Shown: piece after piece, positions 35,586 through 47,381 of the stretch
How positions within the stretch are numbered: the stretch's first letter is position 1
Layout of the letters: each line of letters begins with the position of its first letter
From: Callorhinus ursinus
Lineage: Eukaryota; Chordata; Mammalia; Carnivora; Otariidae
DNA: 64,000 bases
Direction: 5' to 3'
Assembly: GCF_003265705.1 (NCBI RefSeq)
Contig: NW_020312968.1
Location: 1,308,305 to 1,372,304, forward strand
Notes under the pieces: model-generated
Databases searched by the model: none
What the model saw: only the letters and a program-made list of their open reading frames with translations
Told to the model about the DNA's origin: nothing
Translations under genes and position numbers: made by a program

Positions 35586-35919
35586 CTCTACCGAGTTTGT
35601 GGTCTGACCTTCTCTACAGTTCCTTTTATTACAAGGAGCATATTAAATTGATCTTCCTAGTCCCTATACCTAGAAAAGGCAACCCCAACATAAACTGAAT
35701 GTCCTCTTAAAAATAAAAGACAACTATGTCTAAATATGTATTGGCATATCTTGGAGTTCTGCTTTGAGGACATTTTCATCCTCATATCAAACTTTATTTA
35801 ATCTATTTCAATAAGTCTGTATTTTATGCATTATGAATTCTCTTCTCAGAAAAAAATTATAAACAGCACTCTTTGTTATTAAAAGGAAAAGTACCATGAA
35901 GATTTTTTTTATTGAGAAA

Positions 35920-36450
35920 ATTTCCAAACTTACAGAAAAATAGAGCATAAGTATAATGAATCCTATAAGCTCAATACCCACATTTAACCATTTTTAACAT
36001 TCTGTAATATTTGCTTCATGTATTATTTTGCTGTTTATTGTTTATTTTATAAAGTAAGTAATAGACATGATGACATTTCTTCCTTATGTTCTTCAGTATG
36101 CAGTCCTTAGAAAAAACGGTAAGGATATTTCACCTCTATAATCACAATACCATTATCACACCTACCAAAGTTCGTAAGAATTCCTTCATAAAAATTATAC
36201 CTAGTTTGTACTGAAGTTCCAGTTTCTTGAAAAAGTGGTTGGATCAAGCCAGGCTCCAGAGAAGTACCATATTTTTTTTATTTGGTTTTTATTCTTCCCC
36301 TCATTTTTCTCATAACAATGACTTATTGAAGAGATCAGGCCAAATGTCCTTTAGAATGGCCCACTTTCTACATTCATCTGATTGCTTCCTCTTTTAAACT
36401 GTGTCCTACGAACCAGAATTTAGGTCTAAAGTCTTCATTCAATTCAGGTT
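35920..36450. mobile_element. Old LINE-like repeat, family uncertain
   Basis: AATTTCCAAACTTACAGAAAAATAG, ATCACAATACCATTATCACACC, AGATCAGGCCAAATGTCC and CATCTGATTGCTTCC match a common old mammalian repeat (probably L1M-class 3' sequence). I cannot settle family or orientation. Confidence 0.4.
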
Positions 36451-37489
36451 ACACACTTGTGGCAAGAATGCATGAATTCAGTCTTTCTTAGAAAATGGGC
36501 CGAGAAAACCGCAGATCTGCCGCAAGCAAGGTAATATATTGAACAAAATTTTGTTATGTTTGTTCTTCTTCAAGAATCTATGAAGATGATAGTAGGGAAC
36601 AAGTGGGAATGATGGCAAATGCTTTAATTCAATTAGGGCCCTGCCTTTATCTTTTTGCTGTGCGAACAGAATTTCTGAGAATGTATGTATGTTTTCCAAG
36701 CATTGCACTATACCATAGATCTCAATCTTAACCGCTCTCTTCTCTAACAAGTTGCCCCCAAGAAAAATAAAAGGAAAAAAAAAGGGGGAAAGAAAACAAA
36801 ATTCCCATCAAGTATTATCTTCCCATGTGATCATTTATGACAGCTTGAGAATGAAATTGAGCCTAAACTGCCGACAGCTATATTTTCATAAGTGAAGGCC
36901 CCACACTGATTGCCAGTGGTAAAACAGTACAATAAAAAAGGAAAACAATGTGAACCGCTCACACAACACCAAACAGCTCTTCCAGTTTGCTTTGTTTGGT
37001 CTCTCCTTCAGTGTTGTGGAAACAACACTTCAGTTCTGGTTGAGAGGGTTCTTTTATTACAACACAATGCAATTTTTTTCATAGTGACTTGTGCATAAAT
37101 AGTAGTCTGCAATCTTTTAAAGATATACTACCCACACTCCAGATACAGCATTAATAATATCCAAGTGAGAAACAACTGAATAGCTTAACACATAAAAGTC
37201 TGACTTGTGATAATAAGCTGGCTGACCACATTGGGGGCACAATGGGGTTCCGAGTGCAGAAGGCCTTCTATTTCATAGAAGGAACGTTCGGGTTATTGTG
37301 TGACCTAACATATTATTTAATGTTCTGTTACATACTTTTACTTGGTTATAATTCATTATAAATGAATTATAATAACTAACACTGATCTGGAGGTACACAG
37401 GCTGAGCTATCTACTTAGTACTTTGTAAGCATTACATCACACCTCAGTCCTCAAAAAAGTCTCCAGCTATTGCTGATAAAGAAAGGAGG
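36451..37489. other. Single-copy intergenic DNA
   Basis: No gene recognised. A MIR-like piece on the minus strand may lie at 37378-37460. The 90-codon minus frame at 36478-36750 shows no family resemblance. Confidence 0.35.
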
Positions 37490-37830
37490 ACTTGTCATAG
37501 AAACAGAGAGGAGAATTATGGTTGCCAGGGCTGAGGCGTGAGGGAAATGGAAACATGGTGGTCAAAGAGTACAAATTTTCAGTTAGAACAGGAGTAAGAT
37601 CCAAAGATCTAATATACAGCATGGTAACTATCATTAATAATTAATAACGTGAAAGTTGCTGAGAGACTAGATCTCAAGTGTTCTCACAAAAAAAAAGCAA
37701 ATGTGAAGTGATGATGGGTAAATCTGAATATGATAAATATTTTATAATGTATATTAAATCATCAGATTGTACACTTTAAATACATACAATTTTGTCTGTC
37801 AATTATACCTCAATAAAGCTGGGGGTGAAA
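37490..37830 (+). mobile_element. Old L1 3' UTR fragment
   Basis: GAATTATGGTTGCCAGGGCTGAGG, AGTTGCTGAGAGACTAGATC, CAGATTGTACACTTTAAATAC and AATTATACCTCAATAAAGC form the 3' UTR of an old L1 (L1MA/MB-like) in plus orientation. Confidence 0.7.
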
Positions 37831-38639
37831 AAGAAACTAGGACTTGAAAAGGTTAAGTTAGTAGTCAAGCCAGTATGACTTCAAAGACTGTGCCATTAAA
37901 ACTTCTCACAATTTCTCCCATAAGTGGTATCAGAGAGAGAGGAGGATATGAGGACTGTGTCAGGTCTAAAAAGGTGTCAGCTATGGAGTCTCTGGAGACC
38001 AAAAAGAAAATAAGCCATCCTGCCTCCTTCCCATACTTACTTATTTGATCTTATCATCAATGCGTCATCATTTCCAGGGTTAGATACTAAAAATGGACAA
38101 AAAAGGCAATACTGCAAAGGTGGAATAATTGGGATATTTCTCTTCAGGGAATAGGACTGGGATACATCCTAAGCAAGGAGAGCCCAAAGTGACACATTCT
38201 CTTGACAGAATCACCACAGATGTTTACTTGCCTGCTCCCATTCAGTCAACACCTAAATTCAGGAACCACAAAAGAGGAAGGGAACTTTGGAGGATACAAA
38301 CAGATAGATGGCAGATTACCCAAGCAAAAAGGTAACCTCTGTTTCCAACAATATGATGATTGAAATAACCCAAAACTTGACGGCTATGGAAAAACTTTAA
38401 GTTTATAGATAAAATACAACAAATATCTTTTTAAATACACACTTGAATTCACCCATCTACACATAGGCACACAAAAATATGCAAGAAAAATCTCCAGAAG
38501 AAACACATAGAGAACACTAATCACCAGAGGCTAAATCTGTGCATGTTTGGGGATGGGAGATGAGATCAGATGTCAGTTTCAATAAACAGCCTGAATTTTA
38601 GAAGCCATATAGAAACAGGATATAAAACTTTGGTCATCA
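37831..38639. other. Intergenic DNA, not classified
   Basis: No gene recognised; A-rich in places and possibly further old L1 sequence. Confidence 0.35.
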
Positions 38640-39430
38640 AAAAGTAGGCGGTTGTAGTTGAGAATTTCATCTAAAGCTAGAAGTTCAGAACTCACAGGGT
38701 ACACGCTTTCACTTAAAAGTTGAGGCTAGCAAAAGACTGGAGGCTGAGGGAAAAGGGATCTGTAAACTTGAAGACAAGTTATTATAAATGATTTAAATTG
38801 AATCATAGAGAAAAAAGATTGAACAACTGACAGAGCATCAGTGAACTTTGAGAAGGACAATACAAATCTAGTATACATTTAATTGGAGTTCCACAGAAAA
38901 AGGAGAAAAAGAATAGAGCAGAAAAATTATTTGAATGATGCAAATTTTCAAAAGGTGATTAAAAGCAATAACCCACAGTTTCTAGGAGCTAAATTAATCC
39001 CAAGCAAAATATGTACATTAAAAAACAACAACACTGAGGCACATCATAGCCAAACTACAGGAAACGAATACTAAGAAGAAAAGCACTCAAATAAAAAAGA
39101 CATCTTACATACAAGGACACAATTATAAGAAGGACAGCTGACTACACATCAGAAACAATTCCAGCCAGAAAATGAGAATAACATATTTTAAAATCTGCAA
39201 AAATGAATGCTAACAATTTCCCATAAAAATATTCTTTGAAAATCAAAGACGAATTAAAGAAAATTTTAGGCAAGCAAAAGGTGAGAGTATTTGTTGCCAG
39301 CTGACCTGCAATAAAAGAAATGCTAAAGGTAATGCTTCAGGCAAAAGAGAAATTATGCCAGATGTAAATCTGGATGTGCAGAAAAGAATGAAGAATGCTA
39401 TAAATGGCAAATATGTAGATGAATATTTTT

Positions 39431-39480
39431 TATTTATATATATATAGTGCATAAATATATATATATACACACACACACAC
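39431..39480. repeat. (TA)n/(CA)n simple repeat
   Basis: TA-rich stretch passing into ACACACACAC directly before the SINE tail at 39481. Confidence 0.9.
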
Positions 39481-39669
39481 TTTTTAAGATTTTTATTTAT
39501 TTGTCAGAGAGAGAGAGAGAGCGCACACATGCAGGGGGAGCGACAGGCAGAGGGAGAAGCAGGCTGCCCACTAAGCAAGGAGCCTAATGCAGGACTCAAT
39601 CCCAGGAACCTGGGACCATGACCCCAGCCGAAGGCAAATGCTTAACTGACAAGGCCACCCAGGCATCCT
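39481..39669 (-). mobile_element. CAN SINE, minus strand
   Basis: Reverse complement starts GGATGCCTGGGTGGCCTTGTC (one head variant), contains GGTCATGGTCCCAGGTTCC and a CT-rich body, and ends in AAATAAAAATCTTAAAAA. Confidence 0.92.
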
Positions 39670-40105
39670 GTAGAAAAATATTTTTTAAATATCTTTTTGC
39701 CTTTCTTAATTTTTTTAAAATTATCTCTGAAGCAAAAATGAAAACTATGTGCTGTGGGGCTTATAAAAAATGTGGAAATACCTATACCAACAGTTGCACA
39801 AAGTACTAGAGAGGCTGAAAGGAAATACACTGTTATAAGATGCTGACATTGTACATGATAAGGTCTCTAAATTTATGATAGACTGTGGTAAGTTAAAGAC
39901 ACACATTGTAAACCCTAGAGCTACCCCTTGAACACTGTTTTAAACCAATAAATCTTCAAAGAAAAAGAGGAGTTAAAATGGAATACTAAATAAAATTTAA
40001 TCCAAAAACAAAGAATGGAGAAACAAAAAGCATATGAGAAAAAATAGTAGGATAGCAGACATAAACATGGTCATTTTAACAATTACCTTAAAAATTAATG
40101 GAACA

Positions 40106-40312
40106 GAGCTCCTGGGTGGCTCAGTTGGTTGAGCGACGGCCTTCACCTCAGGTCATGATCCTGGAGTCCTGGGATCAAGTCCCACATCAGGCTCCCTGCT
40201 CAGTGGGGAGTCTGCTTCTCCCTCGCACCCTCCCCCCACCTCATGTGCTCTCTCTCTCTCTCTCTCTCATTCTCTCTCTCTCAAATAAATAAAATTCTTT
40301 AAAAAAAATCAT
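40106..40312 (+). mobile_element. CAN SINE directly upstream of the young L1
   Basis: Head GAGCTCCTGGGTGGCTCAG, GATCCTGGAGTCCTGGGATC, long (CT)n at 40247-40282, AAATAAATAAAATTC tail. AAAATTAATGGAACA before it and AACATAAATGGAACA after it are its diverged target duplication. The downstream duplicate later became the L1 target. Confidence 0.93.
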
Positions 40313-40331
40313 AAAAAACATAAATGGAACA

Positions 40332-42150
40332 GGGGGCGGAGCAAGATGGTGGAGGAGTAGGAGACCTGGATTTCATTTGGTCTCAGGAATTCAGCTGAAT
40401 AGGGATCAAACCATTCTGAACACCTACGAACTCAACAGGAGATCGAAGAGGAGAGTAGCAACAACTCTCTGAACAGAAAAGCGACCACTTTCTGGAAGGT
40501 AGGACGTGCGGAGAAGTGAATCCAAGGCGATATTCGGGAGGATAGACGGCGGGGGAGGGGGCCTCCGTCGGCCGCTTCTGGCAAGTGCTAGAGCCGCGGA
40601 GCACAAAATCGGACCTTTTAGAAGTCGGCTCCGCGGAGGGACGTCGCTCCAGTGGCTAAGCGGGGGGTGGAACCCTCGCGGGACAGTGTGGTCTCAGGAC
40701 CCTCGGGGTCACAGAAAGACCGGGGGTGCCTGAGTGCGGCAGAGCTCCCAGGTATCGGAGCGGGGAAGCCGGCTGCAGAGACGGAGCCGAGGCGCGGGCT
40801 CTCAGCTCGGGGTGGCCATAAACTGTGATCCGCGGCCCAGTCGGGCCCCTGCTCCTACAGCAGGGACCCAACAGGCGGCAGAGCCGGGGAGACGCCCCTT
40901 CCTCCCCCAGGAGGAGCGGCGAGGGAGCGCACCGCAGGGATCTGCTGGGTTTGGAGACTCCACATGGGGTTGGGTGCCAGAGATAGAAACGCTCGGTCAC
41001 AGGCCGGGTGAGCACGGAGTGTGGCCGGAGACCAGGGAGACGGGAGTGACTAACTGCTTTTCTTTGGGGGCACACTGAGGAGCAGGGCCCCGAGTTCTTG
41101 GCTCCTCTGGGCAGAGATTGGGAGGCCACCACTTTCACTCTCGTCCTCCAAAGCTGTACCGAGAGCTTGCAGGGAACAAAAGCTCCCTAGAGCAAACCCG
41201 AGCAGCTTGCTTAGCCCGGACCGACAAGGGCGGGGCAATTCCGTCTCCGGCAAAGATATTTGGGAACCACGGCAACAGGCCCCTCCCCCAGAAGATCAGC
41301 ACGAACAGCCAGCAAGCCAAGCCCAAGTTTACCGATCAAGGAGAACGGGAGAACTCCAACGCTAGGTGAATACTGCACATAGAATTCATGGCTTCTTTAC
41401 CATGATTCATTAGTTTTTCAAAGTTAATTTTTTTAACTGTTTTTTTTTTGAATTTTTCTTTTTCCCTTTTCAACCAATATCTTATCAATCCCTTTAAAAA
41501 AAAACATTTTTTATTTTTCTTTTTTAGAGTCATATTTTATCCCTCAATAGTAGTTACCCTTATTTTTGGCATATATATATAAGTTGTTCTCTCTTTAAAA
41601 TTTTGAGATGCAGTTCCTTCTAACAGATCAAAATATACCCTAAATCACTGGTGTATGGCTTTGTTCTAGTCTCCTGCCTGATCACATTCTCTCCCTTTTT
41701 TTTTAAAAATCTTCTTTCTTTTTTCAAACAACTTCTTTTCTTATCAATTCCTTTTATAAAATCTTTTATAATTTTCATCTTTACAGTCATCTTCCATCCC
41801 TTCATTGTATCAACTCTTATTTTGTACATATATGTCTTTCTTCCTTTAAAATTTTAGGAGGCACTTTCTTCTAACAGACCAAAACATGTGCCAAATCCAG
41901 TGTGTGGCACTGATCTATACACTAGCCTGATCATATTTGATCATATTCTGTTTTTTTTTTTGTTCTGTTTTTGTTTGTTTTTATCTTTTCCTTTTTCTTT
42001 TTTTTTTTCCTCCTCTTTCTTTTTTCTTTCTTTCCCTTTCTTTTCCCCTGGTTTCAGGTCTTTTCTGATTTGTATACAGTATATTTGCTGGAGACGTTAT
42101 TAACCAGTTAGCATTTTGTTCTCTCATTCATCTATTCTCCTCTGGACAAA
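40332..42150 (+). promoter_or_regulatory. L1 5' UTR with internal pol II promoter
   Basis: The first kilobase (40332-41370) is GC-rich with many CpG, in strong contrast to the AT-rich flanks, and so forms a small CpG-island-like patch. CAAGATGG at about 40342-40349 resembles the YY1 site that positions L1 transcription in other mammals. The second part (41390-42060) is T-rich, ending in a polypyrimidine stretch before ORF1. On the minus strand a 160-codon frame runs through the GC-rich part (40656-41138). Promoter function is inferred from the L1 family. Confidence 0.8.
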
Positions 42151-43071
42151 ATGACAAGACGAAAAAAATCACCTCAGCAAAAAGAACAAGAGGTAGTACC
42201 GTCTGCCAGGGACCTACTCAATACGGATATTAGTACGATGTCGGACCTAGAGTTCAGAATCATGACTTTAAAGATACTAGCTGGGCTTGAAAAAAGCGTG
42301 GAAGTTATTAGAGAAACGCTTTCTGGAGAAATAAAAGAATTAAAATCCAACCAAGTCGAAATCAAAAAAGGTATTAATGAGGTGCAATCAAAAATGGGGG
42401 CACTAACTGCTAGGATAAATGAGGCAGAAGAGAGAATGAGCGATATAGAAGACCAAATGATGGAAAATAAAGAGGCTGAGAAAAAGAGAGAGAAACAACT
42501 ACAGGATCACGAGGGCAGAATTCGAGAGATAAGCGATATGATAAGACGAAACAACATTAGAATAATTGGGATCCCAGAAGAAGAAGAAAGAGAGAGAGGG
42601 GCAGAAGGTATATTGGAGCAAATTATAGCAGAGAACTTCCCTAATGGGGGGAAGGAAACAGGCATCAAAATCCAGGAGGCACAGAGAACCCCTCTCAAAA
42701 TCAATAAAAATAGATCAACACCGTGACATCTAATAGTAAAACTTACGAGTCTCAGAGACAAAGAGAAAATCCTGAAAGCAGCTCGAGAAAAGAGATATGT
42801 AACCTACGATGGTAGAAACATTAGACTGGCAACAGACCTAGCCAAAGAGACCTGGCAGGCCAGAAAAGACTGGCAAGATATCTTCAGAGCACTAAATGAG
42901 AAAAATATGCAGCCAAGAATACTATATCCAGCTAGTCTATCATTGAAAATAGGAGAGATAAAAAGCTTCCAGGACAAACAAAAACTAAAGGAATTTGCAA
43001 ACACGAAACCAGCCCTCCAAGAAATATTGAAAGGGTCCTCTAAGCAAAGAGAGAGCCTAAAAGCAGCATAG
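42151..43071 (+). pseudogene. L1 ORF1 (RNA-binding chaperone), one nonsense codon
   Basis: ORF1p is the trimeric nucleic-acid chaperone that coats L1 RNA in the cytoplasm. The frame is 306 codons from MTRRKKSPQQ to a TAG at 43069, a plausible length for a non-primate L1. After a short basic N-terminus comes a long coiled coil (about residues 45-125, heptads such as EIKKGINEVQSKMGAL), then the RRM (about 130-190, with RRNNIRIIGIPEE) and the C-terminal domain (about 195-300, with AREKRYVTYDG). The only interruption is TGA at 42724-42726 (codon 192), at a TCAACACCG|TGACATC site where a C-to-T change in a CpG would turn CGA into TGA. Downstream the frame stays open to the natural end. Product would be truncated within the RNA-binding half. 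Confidence 0.95.
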
Positions 43072-43124
43072 ACCAGAAAGGAACACAGACAATATACTGT
43101 CACAGTCACCTTACAGACAATACA

Positions 43125-46100
43125 ATGGCACTAAAATCATACTTTTCAACAGTTACTCTGAATGTAAATGGGCTAAATGCCCCAATCAAAAGACACAGGC
43201 TATCAGATTGGGTTAAAAAACAAGACCCATCGATATGCTGTCTGCAAGAGACTCATTTTAGATCCAAAGACACCCCCACATTGAAAGTGAAGGGGTGGAA
43301 AACCATTTACCATGCTCATGGACACCAAAAGAAAGCTGGGGTGGCAATCCTTAGATCAGACAAATTAGATTTTAAAACAAAGACTGTAATAAGAGATGAG
43401 GAAGGACACTGTATCCTACTTAAAGGGTCTATCCAACAAGAAGATCTAACAATTGTAAATCTCTATACCCCGAACATGGGAGCAGCCAATTTTATAAGGG
43501 AATGAATAACAAAAGCAAAGAAACACATTGACAACAATACAATAATAGTGGGGGACTTTAACACCTCCCTAACTGAAATGGACAGACCATCAAAGCAAAA
43601 GATCAAAAAGGAAATAAAGACTTTAAATGACACACTGGACCAAATGGACTTCACAGACATATTCAGAACATTCCATCCCAAAGCAACGGAATACACATTC
43701 TCCTCTAGTGCCCATGGAACATTTTCCAGAACTGATCACATCCTAGGTCACAAATCAGGTCGCAACCGGTACCAAAAGATTGGGATCATTCCCTGCATAT
43801 TTTCAGACCACAATGCTTTGAAACTAGAACTCAATCACAAGAGGAAAGTCAGAAAGAACTCAAATACATGGAGGCTAAAGAGCATCCTCCTAAAGAATGA
43901 ATGGGTCAACCAGGAAATTAAAGAAGAATTAAAAAAATTCATGGAAACCAATGAAAATGAAAACACAACTGTCCAAAATCTTTGGGATACAGCAAAGGCA
44001 GTCCTGAGAGGAAAGTATATAGCAATACAAGCCTTTCTCAAGAAACAAGAAAGGTCTCAAATACACAACCTAACCCTACACCTAAAGGAGCTAGAGAAAA
44101 AAACAGCAAATAAAGCCTAAACCCAGCAGGAAAAGAGAAATCATAAAGATCAGAGCAGAAATCAATGAACTAGAAACCAAAAGAACAGTAGAACAGATCA
44201 ACGAAACTAGGAGCTGGTTCTTTGAAAGAATTAACAAGATGGATAAACCCCTGGCCAGACTTATCAAAAAGAACAGAGAAATGACCCAAATCCACAAAAT
44301 CATGAATGAAAGAGGACAGATCACAACCAACACCAAAGAAATACAAACAATTATAAGAACATATTATGAGCAACTCTATGCCAGCAAATTAGATAACCTG
44401 GAAGAAATGGGTGCATTCCTAGAGATGTATCAACTACCAAAACTGAACCAGGAAGAAATAGAAAACCTGAACAGACCTATAACCACTAAGGAAATTGAAG
44501 CAGTCATCAAAAATCTCCCAAGAAACAAAAGCCCGGGGCCCGATGGCTTCCCAGGGGAATTCTACCAAACATTTAAAGAAGAATTAATACCTATTCTCCT
44601 GAAACTATTCCAAAAAATAGAAATGGAAGGAAAACTTCCAAACTCATTTTATGAGGCCACCATTACCTTGATCCCCAAACCAGACAAAGACTCCATCAAA
44701 AAGGAGAATTACAGACCAATATCCTTGATGAACATGGATGCAAAAATTCTCACCAAAATACTAGCCAATAGGATCCAACAGTACATTAAAAGGATTATTC
44801 ACCATGACCAAGTGGGATTTATTCCTGGGCTGCAAGGCTGGTTCAACATCCGCAAATCAATCAACGTGATACAATACATTAACAAAAGAAAGAACAAGAA
44901 TCATATGATCCTCTCAATAGATGCAGAAAAAGCATTTGACAAAGTACAACATCCTTTCTTGATCAAAACTCTTCAGAGTATAGGGATAGAGGGTACATAC
45001 CTCAATATCATAAAAGCCATCTATGAAAAACCTACACCGATTATCATTCTCAATGGGAAAAAGCTGAGAGGTTTTCCCCTAAGGTCAGGAATGCGGCAGG
45101 GATGTCCACTCTCACCACTGCTATTCAACATAGTATTAGAAGTCCTAGCCACAGCAATCAGACAACAAAAAGAAATCAAAGGCATCCAAATCGGCAAAGA
45201 GGAAGTCAAACTCTCACTCTTTGCAGATGATATGATACTGTATGTGGAAAACCCAAAAGACTCCACCCCAAAACTGCTAGAACTCATACAGGAATTCAGT
45301 AAAGTAGCAGGATATAAAATCAGTGCACAGAATTAAGTGGCATTCCTATAAACCAACAACAAGACAGAAGAGAGACAAATCAAGGAGTCGATCCCATTTA
45401 CAATTGCACCCAAAACCATAAGATACCTAGGAATAAATTTAACCAAGGAGGCAAAGGGTCTTTACTCAGAAAACTATAAAATACTCATGAAAGAAATTGA
45501 AGAAGACACAAAGAAATGGAAAAACGTTCCATGCTCATGCATTGCAAGAACAAACATTGTGAAGATGTCAGTGCTACCTAGAGCAATCTACACATTCAAT
45601 GCAATCCCCATCAAAATACCATCCACTTTTTTCAAAGAAATGGAACCAGAAGAGACCCCGAATAGCCAGAGGAATATTGAAAAAGAAAAGCAAAGCCGGT
45701 GGCATCACAATTCCGGACTTCCAGCTCTATTACAAAGCTCTCATCATCAAGACAGTATGGTACTGGCACAAAAACAGACACAGAGAGATCAATGGAACAG
45801 AATCGAGAGCCCAGAAATGGACCCTCAACTCTATGGTCAACTCATCTTTGACAAAGCAGGAAAGAATGTCCAATGGAAAAAAGACAGTCTTTTCAACAAA
45901 TGGTGTTGGGAAAACCGGACAGCCACATGCAGAAGAATGAAACTGGACCATTTCCTTACACCACACACAAAAATAGACTCAAAGTGGTTGAAAGACATAA
46001 ACGTGAGACAGGAGTCCATCAAAATCCTAAAGGAGAACACAGGCAGCAACCTCTTCGACCTCAGCCGCAGCAACTTCTTCCGAGAAACATCGCCAAAGGC

Positions 46101-46917
46101 AACGGAAGCAAGGGCAAAAATGAACTATTGGGATTTCATCAAGATAAAAAGCTTTTGCACAGCAAAAGAAACAATCCACAAAACCAAAAGACGACCAACA
46201 GAATGGGAGAAAATATTTGCAAATGACATATCAGATAAAGGGCTAGTATCCAAAATCTATAAGGAACTTATCAAAGTCAACACCCAAAGAACAAATAATC
46301 CAATCAAGAAATGGGCAGAAGACATGAACAGACATTTTTCCAAAGAAGACATCCAAATGGCCAACAGACACATGAAAAAGCGCTCCACATCACTCGGCAT
46401 CAGAGAAATCCAAATCAAAACCTCAATGAGATACCACCTCACACCAGTCAGAATGGCTAAAATTAACAAGTCCGGAAACGACAGATGTTGGCGGGGATGC
46501 GGAGAAAGGGGAACCCTTCTACACTGTTGGTGGAAATGCAAGCTGGTGCAGCCACTCTGGAAAACAGTATGGAGGTTCCTCAAACAGTTGAAAAAAGAAC
46601 TACCATATGATCCAGCAATTGCACTACTGGGTATTTACCCCAAAGATACAAATGTAGGGATCCGAAGGGGTACATGCATCCCAATGTTTATAGCAGCAAT
46701 GTCCACAATAGCCAAACTGTGGAAAGAGTCAAGATGTCCATCAACAGATGAATGGATAAAGAAGATGTGGTCTATATACACAATGGAATATTATGCAGCC
46801 ATCAAAAGGAATGAGATCTTGCCATTTGCAACGACGTGGATGGAACTGGAGGGTGTTATGCTGAGTGACATAAGGCAATCAGAGAAAGACATGTATCAAA
46901 TGACCTCACTGATATGA
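43125..46917 (+). pseudogene. L1 ORF2 (endonuclease-reverse transcriptase), disrupted
   Basis: ORF2p nicks target DNA and reverse-transcribes L1 RNA on the nicked end. The endonuclease domain keeps its landmarks: LNVNGLN near residue 15, QETH with E42, GDFN at residues 143-146 and SDH at residues 227-229. The RT has [28 protein letters not shown] and the catalytic FADD at 45220-45231. A CX3CX7HX4C knuckle lies at 46486-46539, and the frame ends MTSLI. Lesions: TGA at 43503 (W-type position), an extra T near 44118 shifting frame, TAA at 45334 and 45349, and a small deletion near 45640-45645 followed by a 2-bp gain near 45783 that restores the frame after about 140 bp. It cannot yield an active protein. 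Confidence 0.95.
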
Positions 46918-47381
46918 GGAATTTTTAAACTCAGGAAATAAACTGAGGGTTGCTGGAGTGGTGGGGGGTGGGAGGGAGGGGGTAGCTGGGTGACAGACAT
47001 TGGGGAGGGTTATGTGCTAGGGTGAGCACTGTGAATTGTGCCAGACTGCCGAATCACAGATCTGTACCTCTGAAATAAATAATACATTATATGTTAAAAA
47101 AAAAAAAAGAAGAAGAAGATAGCAGGAGGGGAAGAATGAAGGGGAGTAAGTCGGAGGGGGAGACGAACCATGAGAGAGGATGGACTCTGAAAAACAAACT
47201 GAGGGTTCTAGAGGGGTGGGGGGTGGGGGGATGGGTTAGCCTGGTGATGGGTATTAAAGAGGGCATGTTCTGCGTGGAGCACTGGGTGTTATGCACAAAC
47301 AATGAATCATGGAACAGTACATCAGAAACTAATGATGTAATGTATAGTGATTAACATAACAATAAAAAATTTAAAAAAAAC
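46918..47381 (+). other. L1 3' UTR with two related modules
   Basis: Module A (46940-47108) starts AAACTGAGGGTTGCTGGAG, has a G-rich tract, then GGTGAGCACTGTGAATTG and AATAAATAATACATTATATG, ending in A13. A purine spacer follows. Module B (47196-47381) starts AAACTGAGGGTTCTAGAGG, has its own G-rich tract, GGAGCACTGGGTGTTATG and AATGATGTAATGTATAGTG, ending AATAAAAAATTTAAAAAAAA. The two are diverged copies of one unit. G-runs at 46960-46982 and 47215-47231 could form G-quadruplexes, a known trait of mammalian L1 3' UTRs. Confidence 0.85.

Larger units (their letters stand above)
38640..40105 (+). mobile_element. Old L1/HAL1-like element, left part
   Basis: A-rich plus-strand sequence with ORF1-like remnants, such as AATTCCAGCCAGAAAATGAG, GAAAATTTTAGGCAAGCAAAAG and CAATAAAAGAAATGCTAAAGG (the aaaggaagttcttcaggc region of L1 ORF1). 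It is split by the SINE at 39481 and then by the young L1 at 40332; it resumes at 47395. Confidence 0.6.
40332..47381 (+). mobile_element. Essentially full-length carnivore LINE-1 (7.05 kb)
   Basis: Order: 5' UTR (40332-42150), ORF1 (42151-43071), ORF2 (43125-46917) and 3' UTR with A-tail (46918-47381). The flanks CATAAATGGAACA (40319-40331) and CATAAATGGGACA (47382-47394) are a 13-bp target duplication with one difference, so both ends are intact. It starts GGGGGCGGAGCAAGATGG, as expected for a complete 5' end with a YY1-like motif. ORF1 has one nonsense codon. ORF2 has nonsense codons at 43503, 45334 and 45349, a frameshift near 44118, and a frame-shifted segment at about 45645-45787. It is therefore a dead copy of a relatively young family. 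It sits inside an older L1-like element (38640-40105 and 47395-49303). Confidence 0.97.

Noticed and set aside
40332..41370. CpG island of a host gene promoter
   Set aside because: The CpG-rich patch begins exactly at the L1 5' end and leads into L1 ORF1, so it belongs to the L1.
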